DNA from: Bacteroidales bacterium
Lineage (GTDB): Bacteria > Bacteroidota > Bacteroidia > Bacteroidales > Marinilabiliaceae
Direction of reading: 5' to 3'
Length of the DNA: 64,000 nucleotides
NCBI GenBank assembly: GCA_015061285.1
Contig: SUWW01000002.1
Span: 62,001 to 126,000 of the forward strand
Shown here piece by piece: positions 1-6,753 of this stretch (position 1 is the stretch's first letter; each line of letters begins with the position of its first letter). Under the pieces are notes generated by a model, which saw only the letters and a list, made by a program, of their open reading frames with translations, had not been told where the DNA came from and did not search any database. The position numbers and the translations under genes were made by a program.

Positions 1-1
1 T

Positions 2-490
2 GGTGAATATATCGATCGTTCGAGTAGCATAAAAAGCACTTTTCGTATCTCGCAAGGATTGTCGTTTAAGTTTCGCCATCGTATGTCGCGTGATGCTGGA
101 GTTCAGCTTGCCGACACTGCTCAATATACGATACTACCTATTAATTTGAGAGTGAAGAATTGGTTGCGTTATACTTATGCACCCCTATTGCCCAATATGC
201 CATCTAAGGATGTATATCCTTTCGATATTGCGGCGCACAACAATGTGTATAATATGCACAGATTTCGCTTGCCTATGGCGGACGACACAATAACTATAGA
301 TGCGCGAAACTTACTCTACTATGGACCAATAATTAGCAAGTATGAGCATAACCCCATGCCTAATATTGGTGACGTATATAGATTTGAGCATTCATATTTC
401 TGGCTTCTAAACGATAATCGTGATATTTATAACGATTCACGTACGTTAGGACCATTGCCCGAGAGCCAGATCTTGGGCACTATTTTGTAA
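2..490 (+). CDS. Signal peptidase I-like protein, C-terminal part (cut by window start)
   Basis: The frame is open to the first base, so the gene begins outside the window; 162 residues are visible. The tail NDNRDIYNDSRTLGPLPE matches the last conserved box of type I signal peptidases (usual form GDNRDNSxDSRxWGxVP), and the preceding stretch resembles the substrate-side domain of Bacteroidales LepB proteins. The catalytic Ser and Lys lie upstream and cannot be checked. The Gly of the usual GDNR box is Asn here. Bacteroidales often carry two adjacent signal peptidase genes, one divergent, so this may be the divergent copy. The role would be cleavage of secretory signal peptides at the inner membrane. 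The next gene starts 18 bp downstream, suggesting co-transcription. Confidence 0.75.
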   Translation, partial: GEYIDRSSSIKSTFRISQGLSFKFRHRMSRDAGVQLADTAQYTILPINLRVKNWLRYTYAPLLPNMPSKDVYPFDIAAHNNVYNMHRFRLPMADDTITIDARNLLYYGPIISKYEHNPMPNIGDVYRFEHSYFWLLNDNRDIYNDSRTLGPLPESQILGTIL

Positions 491-508
491 CTAATAAACT
501 TATACATA

Positions 509-1225
509 ATGGAAAATAACAATTTGAAATTAGGTAAAACCACCTTCTATGATGAAGGTGTGAATGTCGTTGGCACAGTGCTTATGCGTAAAGTTTTTTC
601 GTGGATGGCACTTGCGCTACTTATTACTGGACTTACAGCGTGGATTGTTGCAGGCTCGGAGCAGTTGTTAAGCATTATTTTTAGCTCAAAAGCTACATTT
701 TTCGGACTTATAATAGGAGAATTGGTTTTAGTAGTAGCAATGACATCTGCTATTAATCGCATGAGTCTAACAACAGCTACACTGCTTATGGTGCTATATT
801 CAGTGATAAATGGAGCAACAATGTCGTCGATATTTTTGCTTTATACAGCCGATTCTATAGCCTCTACATTCTTCGTAACAGCTGGCACCTTTGGCGTGAT
901 GAGTCTTTATGGCTACGCTACGAAACGCGATCTTTCAAGTTGGGGAAATATCTTATTTATGGGAGTAATAGGATTGATTATTGCCGGTGTAGTAAATATG
1001 TTTTGGGGCAATGGTACATTCTCGTTGATTGTTTCGGCTCTCGGCGTAATAATCTTTGTCGCCCTGACTGCCTACGACGTACAGAAGATCAAAGTTATCT
1101 TCAATGAAGCTACGGCTGTCGATGAAACGACGCAGAAAATAGCTCTACTTGGAGCTTTGTCGCTCTATCTCGATTTTATTAATATTTTCCTCTATTTGCT
1201 TCGCCTTTTAGGCTCACGCAAATAA
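509..1225 (+). CDS. Bax inhibitor-1/YccA family membrane protein
   Basis: The 238-residue protein has about seven hydrophobic segments from residue 30 to the C-terminus, with short polar loops and an acidic pair in the SxYLDFIN region near the end, as in bacterial Bax inhibitor-1 (YbhL/YccA/BsYetJ) proteins. Family members are inner-membrane proteins; BsYetJ is a pH-sensitive calcium leak channel, and E. coli YccA modulates FtsH. The length fits the family. It follows the signal peptidase gene by 18 bp. A strong hairpin terminator lies about 120 bp after the stop. The family is clear; the function in this organism is not. Confidence 0.9.
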   Translation: MENNNLKLGKTTFYDEGVNVVGTVLMRKVFSWMALALLITGLTAWIVAGSEQLLSIIFSSKATFFGLIIGELVLVVAMTSAINRMSLTTATLLMVLYSVINGATMSSIFLLYTADSIASTFFVTAGTFGVMSLYGYATKRDLSSWGNILFMGVIGLIIAGVVNMFWGNGTFSLIVSALGVIIFVALTAYDVQKIKVIFNEATAVDETTQKIALLGALSLYLDFINIFLYLLRLLGSRK

Positions 1226-1347
1226 GAAATAAGCATATAACCAATAAAAATAAAAATGCATGCTTTGACTTTGGCACGATAAGTGATAGAGGTTAGGCAA
1301 GCGTTTTTTCATAATTTTAGAGTTTTATTTGGTTAAGGATTTGGTGG

Positions 1348-1380
1348 CCGACAGCTGTTGATAGTTGTCGGTCTTTTTTT
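1348..1380 (+). terminator. Rho-independent terminator after the Bax-inhibitor gene
   Basis: CCGACA at 1348-1353 pairs with TGTCGG at 1366-1371 around a short loop and is followed by a run of T. It ends the lepB-like/Bax-inhibitor unit. Confidence 0.8.
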
Positions 1381-1446
1381 GTCTACTTCTAACATTCCTT
1401 GACAATTAGTAAAGAAAAGGATACTCCTTTGTACACAATAAAATTG

Positions 1447-1454
1447 TAAATTTG
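1447..1454 (+). promoter_or_regulatory. Bacteroidota -7 element for the LuxR-type regulator
   Basis: TAAATTTG matches the TAnnTTTG -7 element and lies 19 bp before the ATG at 1474, so the leader would be short. A TTTG at 1428-1431 is only 15 bp upstream, closer than the usual 18-21 bp spacing, so the -33 element is doubtful. Confidence 0.5.
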
Positions 1455-1473
1455 CAATGCAAGCAACCGATTT

Positions 1474-2124
1474 ATGATAAAGATAGGAATCTACGATCGT
1501 CATCAGTTGACGCGCGAAGCGTTTGCAGCTCTTATTGCTGATCATGAAGACTTTGATGTTATGACTCTTGGCACAGATGCCATGGAGATAGTGTCTCAAG
1601 TGAAAACGTTGGGCATAAATATTATTGTGTTCAATTTGCACACTGTCGACACAGAAGTTTTTGCGCTTATAAAAACGCTTAGTCAGCGTTACGAGCGATT
1701 GCGTTTGCTTGTTACGTCGGCAGCCGATGCAGATCAGATAGTTATAAATTCAATCAAGGCAGGAGCTCGTGGCTTCTTGGATGTTGATGCAACACGTCAA
1801 GACTTGATAGAAGCTATACTTACACTGCGTGGTGGATATGATTTTTATAGTAAATCTATTTCGCATTTGCTTGTTGGACGTTATATATCTGATGTTACAG
1901 CCGACAAACAGGCGCAAGCTGGCGTTGAAGCCCTAAGTACGCGCCAGATTGAAATATTGAGACTTTGGGGTAACAATAAGTCCAATCGTGAGATTGCTGA
2001 TGAACTCTTTCTTTCGGTGCGAACCGTTGAAAGCCATAAAAATCATATCATGCAAAAGCTTAACCTCAAGACTACTGTTGATATGATAAAATTCGGCATA
2101 CGTAACAATATTATTAGCTTGTAA
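1474..2124 (+). CDS. LuxR/NarL-type response regulator with degenerate receiver
   Basis: The 216-residue protein has an N-terminal receiver fold (about 1-120) and a C-terminal LuxR helix-turn-helix (about 150-216) with the signature SNREIADELFLSVRTVESHK. In the receiver, Asp8 of the acidic pocket is kept, but the phospho-acceptor position in strand 3 is Asn54 (IIVFNLHT, where NarL has LILLDLNMP). The strand-5 Lys position (usually GYLLKD) reads GFLDVD. It therefore probably does not take a phosphate in the usual way and may be controlled by expression, ligand or partner. No histidine kinase is adjacent. It has its own -7 element and is followed 34 bp later by a DUF3078 gene on the same strand. 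Confidence 0.85.
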   Translation: MIKIGIYDRHQLTREAFAALIADHEDFDVMTLGTDAMEIVSQVKTLGINIIVFNLHTVDTEVFALIKTLSQRYERLRLLVTSAADADQIVINSIKAGARGFLDVDATRQDLIEAILTLRGGYDFYSKSISHLLVGRYISDVTADKQAQAGVEALSTRQIEILRLWGNNKSNREIADELFLSVRTVESHKNHIMQKLNLKTTVDMIKFGIRNNIISL

Positions 2125-2158
2125 TTTAATCAATGTCTTTTTACATACCCCTTTATTT

Positions 2159-3487
2159 ATGGCTACCTTACGTGTCTTTGTAGTTGCATTTTTATTATTG
2201 ATTGTAGGATGTTTGAACGCACAAACACCATTGATTCGTCTATTACCTCAATATGATACCATTCGTATTGATACAACTGAGCAAGTAGTTAATTATTATC
2301 TGCTTCCACATCAGACGTTCGAAACAAATTCTGTGATTGGCGTTGGTCCGCTACTTTTTATTCCTAAGTATATACCATCGAATGCAACAATTGCATACGC
2401 GCCTAAAAATGTTGCAAATGAACAAATAGAAAACTACCAGCAATTCATTTTGGGGGTAAATCCTACATACGAATCGTATTTATCGAAAGCCGACAAAATG
2501 GTGGAAAAAATAGCTCACGACTACACCGTTGATAGTTTGGCTGCAATAAAATACGTATGGAATGAAATACCTGAACCATGGCGCGACATAACTGAGCGTC
2601 GCAAGCGCAAAGGTCAAGAAAGCGACGACTCGCGCAAACTTGCAAAATACTTCAGAGACGATAATGACTATAGCAGCCGAAACGACATGGTTACCAAGCC
2701 TGAAGCAGAAAAATCGCCATGGACGGTGAGCGGACAAGAAAATATCCAGTTGACGCAGCTTGCTGTGTGTAATTGGGTAAAAGGTGGTGAAAACTCAATC
2801 ACTATACTTAATGACTTCCGCTACAAAGCTGTGTTCAATAAAGGACGCCATTCGTGGGAATCGAATTTTACTGAGAAGCTTGGTTTTACGCGTACATCTA
2901 CATTATCTACTCGCGTGAGTGATGATGCGTTTGAAATAACTTCAAAATATGGCTATAATGCTGTGAAGAAATGGTACTACTCATTTCAGTGTAACTTCAA
3001 AACTCAGATGTTTCGCAGCTATAGCAGAAGCGATGCAGAAAAAACTAAACCTTTGTCTACATTGTTGTCGCCGGCATACATACAATTCATCTTCGGTATG
3101 GACTACAAGAAAGATGATTTGAGTATACTTCTATCGCCTTATACTGGTATGCTTACCGTTGTGGCCGATACTGCTGATATTGATCAAACACTCTATTCTA
3201 TTGATGAAGATAAACGTTCGAAATATCTGAATGGTTATTCTGTGACAGTGAATTGGAAGAAAGCAATTGCCTACAATGTTACTTATACTACGCAATGCGA
3301 GCTTTTCCTCGAGTTTGTAACTAAAGAAGGACAAAAACAATTCAACTGGGAAAATATATTCGATGTGCAGATAAACCGATTCCTCACAACGCGCTTCTTG
3401 CTTACATTGCGCTACTACGATAACGAGAGCAATAAGTTCCAGTTGAAAGAGAATTATAGTATTGCCTTCAAATACACATTCTCGTAG
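2159..3487 (+). CDS. DUF3078 family outer-membrane beta-barrel protein
   Basis: The 442-residue protein starts with a signal peptide ending LLIVGCLNAQ; processing after NAQ by signal peptidase I seems likelier than lipidation at the Cys, though IVGC would fit a lipobox. From about residue 195 the sequence has the DUF3078 pattern: NWVKGGENSI, then alternating aromatic and polar strands (KWYYSFQCNFKTQMF, TTRFLLTLRYYDNE) and a final aromatic-rich strand ending YTFS, typical of an outer-membrane barrel. Function is unknown for the family. It lies 34 bp after the LuxR-type regulator, so the two may be co-expressed. No clear terminator separates it from ssrA. Confidence 0.8.
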   Translation: MATLRVFVVAFLLLIVGCLNAQTPLIRLLPQYDTIRIDTTEQVVNYYLLPHQTFETNSVIGVGPLLFIPKYIPSNATIAYAPKNVANEQIENYQQFILGVNPTYESYLSKADKMVEKIAHDYTVDSLAAIKYVWNEIPEPWRDITERRKRKGQESDDSRKLAKYFRDDNDYSSRNDMVTKPEAEKSPWTVSGQENIQLTQLAVCNWVKGGENSITILNDFRYKAVFNKGRHSWESNFTEKLGFTRTSTLSTRVSDDAFEITSKYGYNAVKKWYYSFQCNFKTQMFRSYSRSDAEKTKPLSTLLSPAYIQFIFGMDYKKDDLSILLSPYTGMLTVVADTADIDQTLYSIDEDKRSKYLNGYSVTVNWKKAIAYNVTYTTQCELFLEFVTKEGQKQFNWENIFDVQINRFLTTRFLLTLRYYDNESNKFQLKENYSIAFKYTFS

Positions 3488-3525
3488 GCAGAACATATAT
3501 ACATACAACGAAACGAGAAAAAACT

Positions 3526-3533
3526 TATTTTTG
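3526..3533 (+). promoter_or_regulatory. -7 element of the ssrA promoter
   Basis: TATTTTTG fits TAnnTTTG. The mature tmRNA 5' end lies 25 bp downstream, leaving a short leader for RNase P to remove. No good -33 TTTG is visible. Confidence 0.5.
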
Positions 3534-3557
3534 CAGCCGTTACATAACTACACAAAT

Positions 3558-3953
3558 GGGGTTGACATGGATTTGACAGCATTTGATTGTGATATGTAAG
3601 CATGCAGAGCCGGTGGGACAACAGCTCTATAATCTGGGGTTTCGAACTATAACTGGCGAAAATTCTTACGCTCTCGCTGCCTAACCGAAGTTTAGTAAGT
3701 CGGCTTTATCTCGACCTAAGAGGTTGAGACGAGACATCTCCCAAAAGCCCAATCCATGAGGCGTTTGATACGGAGGTGCTGCAAATTCAGGGATAGTCGT
3801 AGGTATGCTCCTTGCCTGCGATGAAATTCAAAGAGATAAGGTCGTGTTCGGGTGTCTGTTCCCTCGCACGTCACGAAAATCAATAACAGAATAAGCATGT
3901 AGAAAGCATATTGCTGCGGTGTTTGGACCGGGGTTCGACTCCCCGCAGCTCCA
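3558..3953 (+). ncRNA. ssrA: Transfer-messenger RNA (tmRNA)
   Basis: The 5' end GGGGTTG pairs with CAGCTCC at 3946-3952 to form a 7-bp acceptor stem, with discriminator A at 3953. The T-arm GGGTTCGACTCCC is intact at the 3' end, and the 5' part carries the conserved GGATTTGACAGC segment. The genome encodes CGA after the discriminator, so CCA must be added enzymatically. The tag frame is GGC GAA AAT TCT TAC GCT CTC GCT GCC TAA at 3655-3684, giving a tag (A)GENSYALAA. It rescues stalled ribosomes with SmpB by trans-translation and marks products for proteolysis. Length, about 396 nt, is normal. Confidence 0.97.
3655..3684 (+). other. tmRNA tag-peptide reading frame
   Basis: The tmRNA internal frame resumes at GGC and encodes GENSYALAA followed by TAA. 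The hydrophobic ALAA end is the ClpXP-type degron shared by bacterial tags. Confidence 0.9.
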
Positions 3954-3955
3954 CG

Positions 3956-3990
3956 AAAAGTTCGCTATTTCGGCGGACTTTTTTGTTTTT
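3956..3990 (+). terminator. Terminator of ssrA
   Basis: AAAAGTTCGC (3956-3965) pairs with GCGGACTTTT (3973-3982), including a G-T pair, followed by more T residues, immediately after tmRNA. Confidence 0.8.
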
Positions 3991-4064
3991 ATAAATCAGT
4001 ATCATAGCTGATAAAATATGTCGTAAAATTGTAAATAGGCAACATTCAAGTAAAAACAGAAGCC

Positions 4065-4712
4065 ATGAACCACGGAAAATCTACTTGCAATCAACTAAAA
4101 GCCATTCGCAAACAGATAGCCGATGCTAACGGAATAGCTTACGAACCGCATGAATGCACGTTTGAAGGCGAATGCCGCGGCACATGCCCAGCGTGCGAAG
4201 GCGAGATGCGCTATATAGAACGTGAACTTCAGCGCCGCCAAAGCCTCGGGAAGAAGATTGCCGTGGTTGGAATTGCTACAGGGTTGTCAGCGGTGGCTAC
4301 CGTAGCTCAAAATGTCGATACTACCCAAAACGATTCAATTTCAGTTGAAGATATTGATGTTCAAGGCGACCTTGAATATTTTGACGACGAACCTTCTGAT
4401 ACGCTTTTGATTGCAGAGAAAATGCCCATTTTCCCCGGTGGTGATGAAGTTCTTCGTAAATATTTAGCAGAATCAATACGAATTCCTGCCATTTCTGGAG
4501 AGATAAATGTTCAAGGGCGCGTTTTTGTAAATTTTGTAATAAATAAAGAAGGCTACGTGACAAATGTAAAAGTAGCACGACCTTTTGACCCATATCTTGA
4601 TGCCGAGGCTGTGCGTGTAGTAAAGTCGATGCCTCGATGGAAGCCAGGAATGCAAGATGGTAAACCTGTAAACGTTAGATATACAGTGCCTATAATTTTT
4701 ATGTTTGAATAA
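4065..4712 (+). CDS. Five-cysteine module + TonB C-terminal domain protein, copy 1
   Basis: The 215-residue protein has three parts. Residues 1-55 hold a cysteine module (Cys8, 31, 37, 41, 44; core ECRGTCPACE) that looks like a metal or Fe-S knuckle. Residues 62-82 form one hydrophobic helix, so the Cys module should be cytoplasmic. Residues 115-215 form a TonB_C-like domain (IFPGGDEVLRKYL, QGRVFVNFVI, DAEAVRVVKSMPRWKPG) in the periplasm. TonB domains of this kind usually contact outer-membrane receptors, but the usual long Pro-rich spanning region is absent. It heads a tandem of three paralogues ending in a radical SAM gene. Its first 185 bases equal those of copy 3, and 274 internal bases equal copy 2. 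No function is proven. Confidence 0.8.
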   Translation: MNHGKSTCNQLKAIRKQIADANGIAYEPHECTFEGECRGTCPACEGEMRYIERELQRRQSLGKKIAVVGIATGLSAVATVAQNVDTTQNDSISVEDIDVQGDLEYFDDEPSDTLLIAEKMPIFPGGDEVLRKYLAESIRIPAISGEINVQGRVFVNFVINKEGYVTNVKVARPFDPYLDAEAVRVVKSMPRWKPGMQDGKPVNVRYTVPIIFMFE

Positions 4713-4732
4713 CTGAATAGAGATATTACGCC

Positions 4733-5380
4733 ATGAACCACGGAAAGAAAACTTGCGACCAACTCAAAGCCATTCGCCAGCAGATAGCCGATGCAAACGA
4801 AATAGACTATAAGCCGCATGAATGCACGTTTGAAGGCGAATGCCGCGGCACATGTCCAGCGTGCGAAGGTGAGATGCGCTATATAGAACGTGAACTTCAG
4901 CACCGCCAAAGCCTCGGGAAGAAGATTGCCGTGGTGGGAATTGCTACTGGGGTGTCGGCTGTGGCTACCGTAGCTCAAAATGTTGCTACTACCCAAAACG
5001 ATTCAATTTCAGTTGAAGATATTGATGTTCAAGGCGACCTTGAATATTTTGACGACGAACCTTCTGATACGCTTTTGATTGCAGAGAAAATGCCCATTTT
5101 CCCCGGTGGTGATGAAGTTCTTCGTAAATATTTAGCAGAATCAATACGAATTCCTGCCATTTCTGGAGAGATAAATGTTCAAGGGCGCGTTTTTGTAAAT
5201 TTTGTAATAAATAAAGAAGGCTACGTGACAAATGTAAAAGTAGCACGACCTTTTGACCCACCTCTCGATGCCGAAGTTGTGCGCGTGGTTAAGTCAATGC
5301 CTCGATGGACTCCTGGTATGCAAAATGGTAAGCCTGTAAATATTAGATATATAGTACCTATCAATATTCTTCTACAATAA
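4733..5380 (+). CDS. Five-cysteine module + TonB C-terminal domain protein, copy 2
   Basis: This is a 215-residue tandem duplicate of the preceding gene, starting 20 bp after its stop. The Cys module (core ECRGTCPACE), the single membrane helix and the TonB_C domain are all intact. Differences from copy 1 cluster in the first 60 residues (KKTCDQ, EIDYKP) and in the last 30 (DPPLDAEVVRVVKSMPRWTPG). The middle is identical at the DNA level over 274 bases (4987-5260). It is probably co-transcribed with its neighbours. Whether the two copies bind different partners through their different tails cannot be told from sequence. Confidence 0.8.
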   Translation: MNHGKKTCDQLKAIRQQIADANEIDYKPHECTFEGECRGTCPACEGEMRYIERELQHRQSLGKKIAVVGIATGVSAVATVAQNVATTQNDSISVEDIDVQGDLEYFDDEPSDTLLIAEKMPIFPGGDEVLRKYLAESIRIPAISGEINVQGRVFVNFVINKEGYVTNVKVARPFDPPLDAEVVRVVKSMPRWTPGMQNGKPVNIRYIVPINILLQ

Positions 5381-5414
5381 TCAATATGTAAATAGTCAAA
5401 TAGTGAAATAAGCC

Positions 5415-5798
5415 ATGAACCACGGAAAATCTACTTGCAATCAACTAAAAGCCATTCGCAAACAGATAGCCGATGCTAACGGAATAGCTTACGAACCGCA
5501 TGAATGCACGTTTGAAGGCGAATGCCGCGGCACATGCCCAGCGTGCGAAGGCGAGATGCGCTATATAGAACGTGAACTTCAGCGCCGCCAAAGCCTCGGT
5601 AAAAAGATTGCCGTGGTAGGCTTGGCTGCGGTAGGTATTATAAGTACAGAAGTGGCGTGCGAAAATCTTGAAGGCGATGTACCTCCAGAAGGCGAATATC
5701 CAATAGATACTACGTATGTAGAGCCTATCGACACCGTAGAGATTGCCAAAGTATTGGAACAGATTACTGCCCCCGAAGAGAAGAATGACCGCAATTGA
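5415..5798 (+). CDS. Five-cysteine module protein with short unique tail, copy 3
   Basis: The 127-residue protein keeps the N-terminal Cys module, identical in DNA to copy 1 for the first 185 bases, and a hydrophobic stretch at about 62-80 (VVGLAAVGIISTEVACE). It then has an acidic 45-residue tail rich in Asp, Glu and Pro instead of a TonB_C domain. The stop overlaps the start of the radical SAM gene by 14 bp, so translation is likely coupled. The small size, conserved leader-like N-terminus, variable acidic tail and coupling to a radical SAM enzyme make it a candidate substrate or partner of that enzyme. Radical SAM/lipoprotein pairings have been proposed in Bacteroidetes; I cannot confirm that this is one. 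Confidence 0.75.
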   Translation: MNHGKSTCNQLKAIRKQIADANGIAYEPHECTFEGECRGTCPACEGEMRYIERELQRRQSLGKKIAVVGLAAVGIISTEVACENLEGDVPPEGEYPIDTTYVEPIDTVEIAKVLEQITAPEEKNDRN

Positions 5799-6402
5799 AG
5801 CAAAATTTATTGGCGTGGCGCGGCATCGTCTGGGGCGCGATGGCGAAGGCGTAACCACATTGGCTGCATTTCACGGATGTCCGCTGCATTGCCGTTATTG
5901 CCTCAATCCTCAATGTTTAGACGAGGATACTATCTGTCAACGCCTCACTCCCGAACAACTTGTAGCTAAGGTTATGCCCGACAATCTCTATTTTATGGCT
6001 ACTGGTGGTGGCGTCACCTTTGGCGGTGGCGAACCTTGTCAGCAAAGCCTTTTCATCGAAGAATTTCGCCGCATAAGTAATCCCATATGGAAAATAAATA
6101 TCGAGACAAGCCTTAACGTGCCGCAGTCCAACATTGAGCGCATTATGCCGTTTGTGAATAACTTCATAATAGATATAAAAGATATGAATACCAATATTTA
6201 CAAGGCGTACACTACCATCGACAATGGTCGGGTAATGGCGAACTTGCAATATTTGGCGCAGCACAATATGCAGGCAAAATGCAGAATACGCCTACCGCTA
6301 ATCAAAGATTACAACACGCCCACCAACGTGGCTGCAAGCAAAAAGCAGCTCAGCGCGATGGGCTTTACAGATTTCGATGAGTTTGAGTATAGAGTTAATT
6401 GA
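5785..6402 (+). CDS. Radical SAM protein, activase-like
   Basis: The 205-residue protein carries the radical SAM cluster motif Cys32-x3-Cys36-x2-Cys39 (GCPLHCRYCLNPQC, with a further Cys44), then GGGVTFGGGEP at about 74-84 and DIKD downstream, as in pyruvate formate-lyase activating enzymes. It is shorter than PflA (about 246 residues), has no SPASM extension, and no glycyl radical enzyme is nearby. I chose the ATG at 5785, which overlaps the preceding gene by 14 bp, over the upstream ATG at 5743, because family similarity begins at MTAIEAKFIG. It should form a 5'-deoxyadenosyl radical in the cytoplasm. The target is unknown; the adjacent Cys-module proteins are the obvious candidates. Confidence 0.85.
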   Translation: MTAIEAKFIGVARHRLGRDGEGVTTLAAFHGCPLHCRYCLNPQCLDEDTICQRLTPEQLVAKVMPDNLYFMATGGGVTFGGGEPCQQSLFIEEFRRISNPIWKINIETSLNVPQSNIERIMPFVNNFIIDIKDMNTNIYKAYTTIDNGRVMANLQYLAQHNMQAKCRIRLPLIKDYNTPTNVAASKKQLSAMGFTDFDEFEYRVN

Positions 6403-6661
6403 AAATGTCAATCTAAAACTATATCGCGAAGCTTATGGCTACAGAACCAGCAGTGTCAATTTCTTCGTTTGGTGTATTGTGGTCTCCTGTATTTATTTGA
6501 ACTCATCAAGTTACTTTTTTGTTCATAATGTTGTACCGTATGTAACCATATAAGGGCACAATCAGAACATCTTCTTACCCATCTCTGCCATTATAATAAT
6601 CATAATCGTTTCTTGATTATCACATAATAGAGACTCTTTTTTGAAAAAAAGCTAATAAATG

Positions 6662-6694
6662 TTTGGACGTTTCAAAAATGTATCTATATATTTG
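6662..6694 (+). promoter_or_regulatory. Promoter of the GntR-controlled ABC cluster
   Basis: TTTG at 6662-6665 and TATATTTG at 6687-6694 are separated by 21 bp, matching the -33/-7 pattern of Bacteroidota promoters. The predicted start of transcription falls inside the palindrome that follows. Confidence 0.75.
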
Positions 6695-6696
6695 CA

Positions 6697-6718
6697 GTGT
6701 ATTAATCAACTAATACAC
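6697..6718 (+). promoter_or_regulatory. Candidate operator for the YtrA/GntR regulator
   Basis: GTGTATTA (6697-6704) and TAATACAC (6711-6718) form a perfect 8-bp inverted repeat with a 6-bp centre, directly after the -7 box. The GTGTA...TACAC outline resembles sites of the YtrA subgroup of GntR repressors. A gene for such a protein lies at 8631 in the same cluster, so autorepression at this site is a reasonable inference. Confidence 0.65.
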
Positions 6719-6723
6719 CGACA

Positions 6724-6752
6724 TAATTATAACACTGACTTAATTATAACAC
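6724..6752 (+). repeat. Pair of 12-bp direct repeats before the ABC ATPase start
   Basis: TAATTATAACAC occurs at 6724-6735 and 6741-6752, a 17-bp period, ending one base before the ATG. It lies in the transcribed leader. Confidence 0.8.
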
Positions 6753-6753
6753 C

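Larger units (their letters stand above)
6403..6753 (+). other. Intergenic region with ABC-cluster promoter and operator
   Basis: No gene is visible in this 351-bp AT-rich gap. The right 100 bp hold the promoter, palindrome and direct repeats described separately. The left 250 bp show no convincing structure. Confidence 0.7.

Noticed and set aside
1275..1292. Sigma-54-like promoter TGGCACGATAAGTGAT
   Set aside because: The -24 half (TGGCAC) fits but the -12 half lacks TTGC, and no sigma-54 activator or target gene lies at the right distance.
3716..3898. 60-residue frame on the minus strand within tmRNA
   Set aside because: It lies wholly inside ssrA on the opposite strand.
4321..4593. Minus-strand 90-residue frame, duplicated at 4989-5261
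   Set aside because: It is antisense to the TonB_C coding block, and its duplication simply mirrors the duplicated gene.
5743..5784. Upstream ATG for the radical SAM gene
   Set aside because: It would add 14 basic residues with no family similarity and deepen the overlap with the previous gene.
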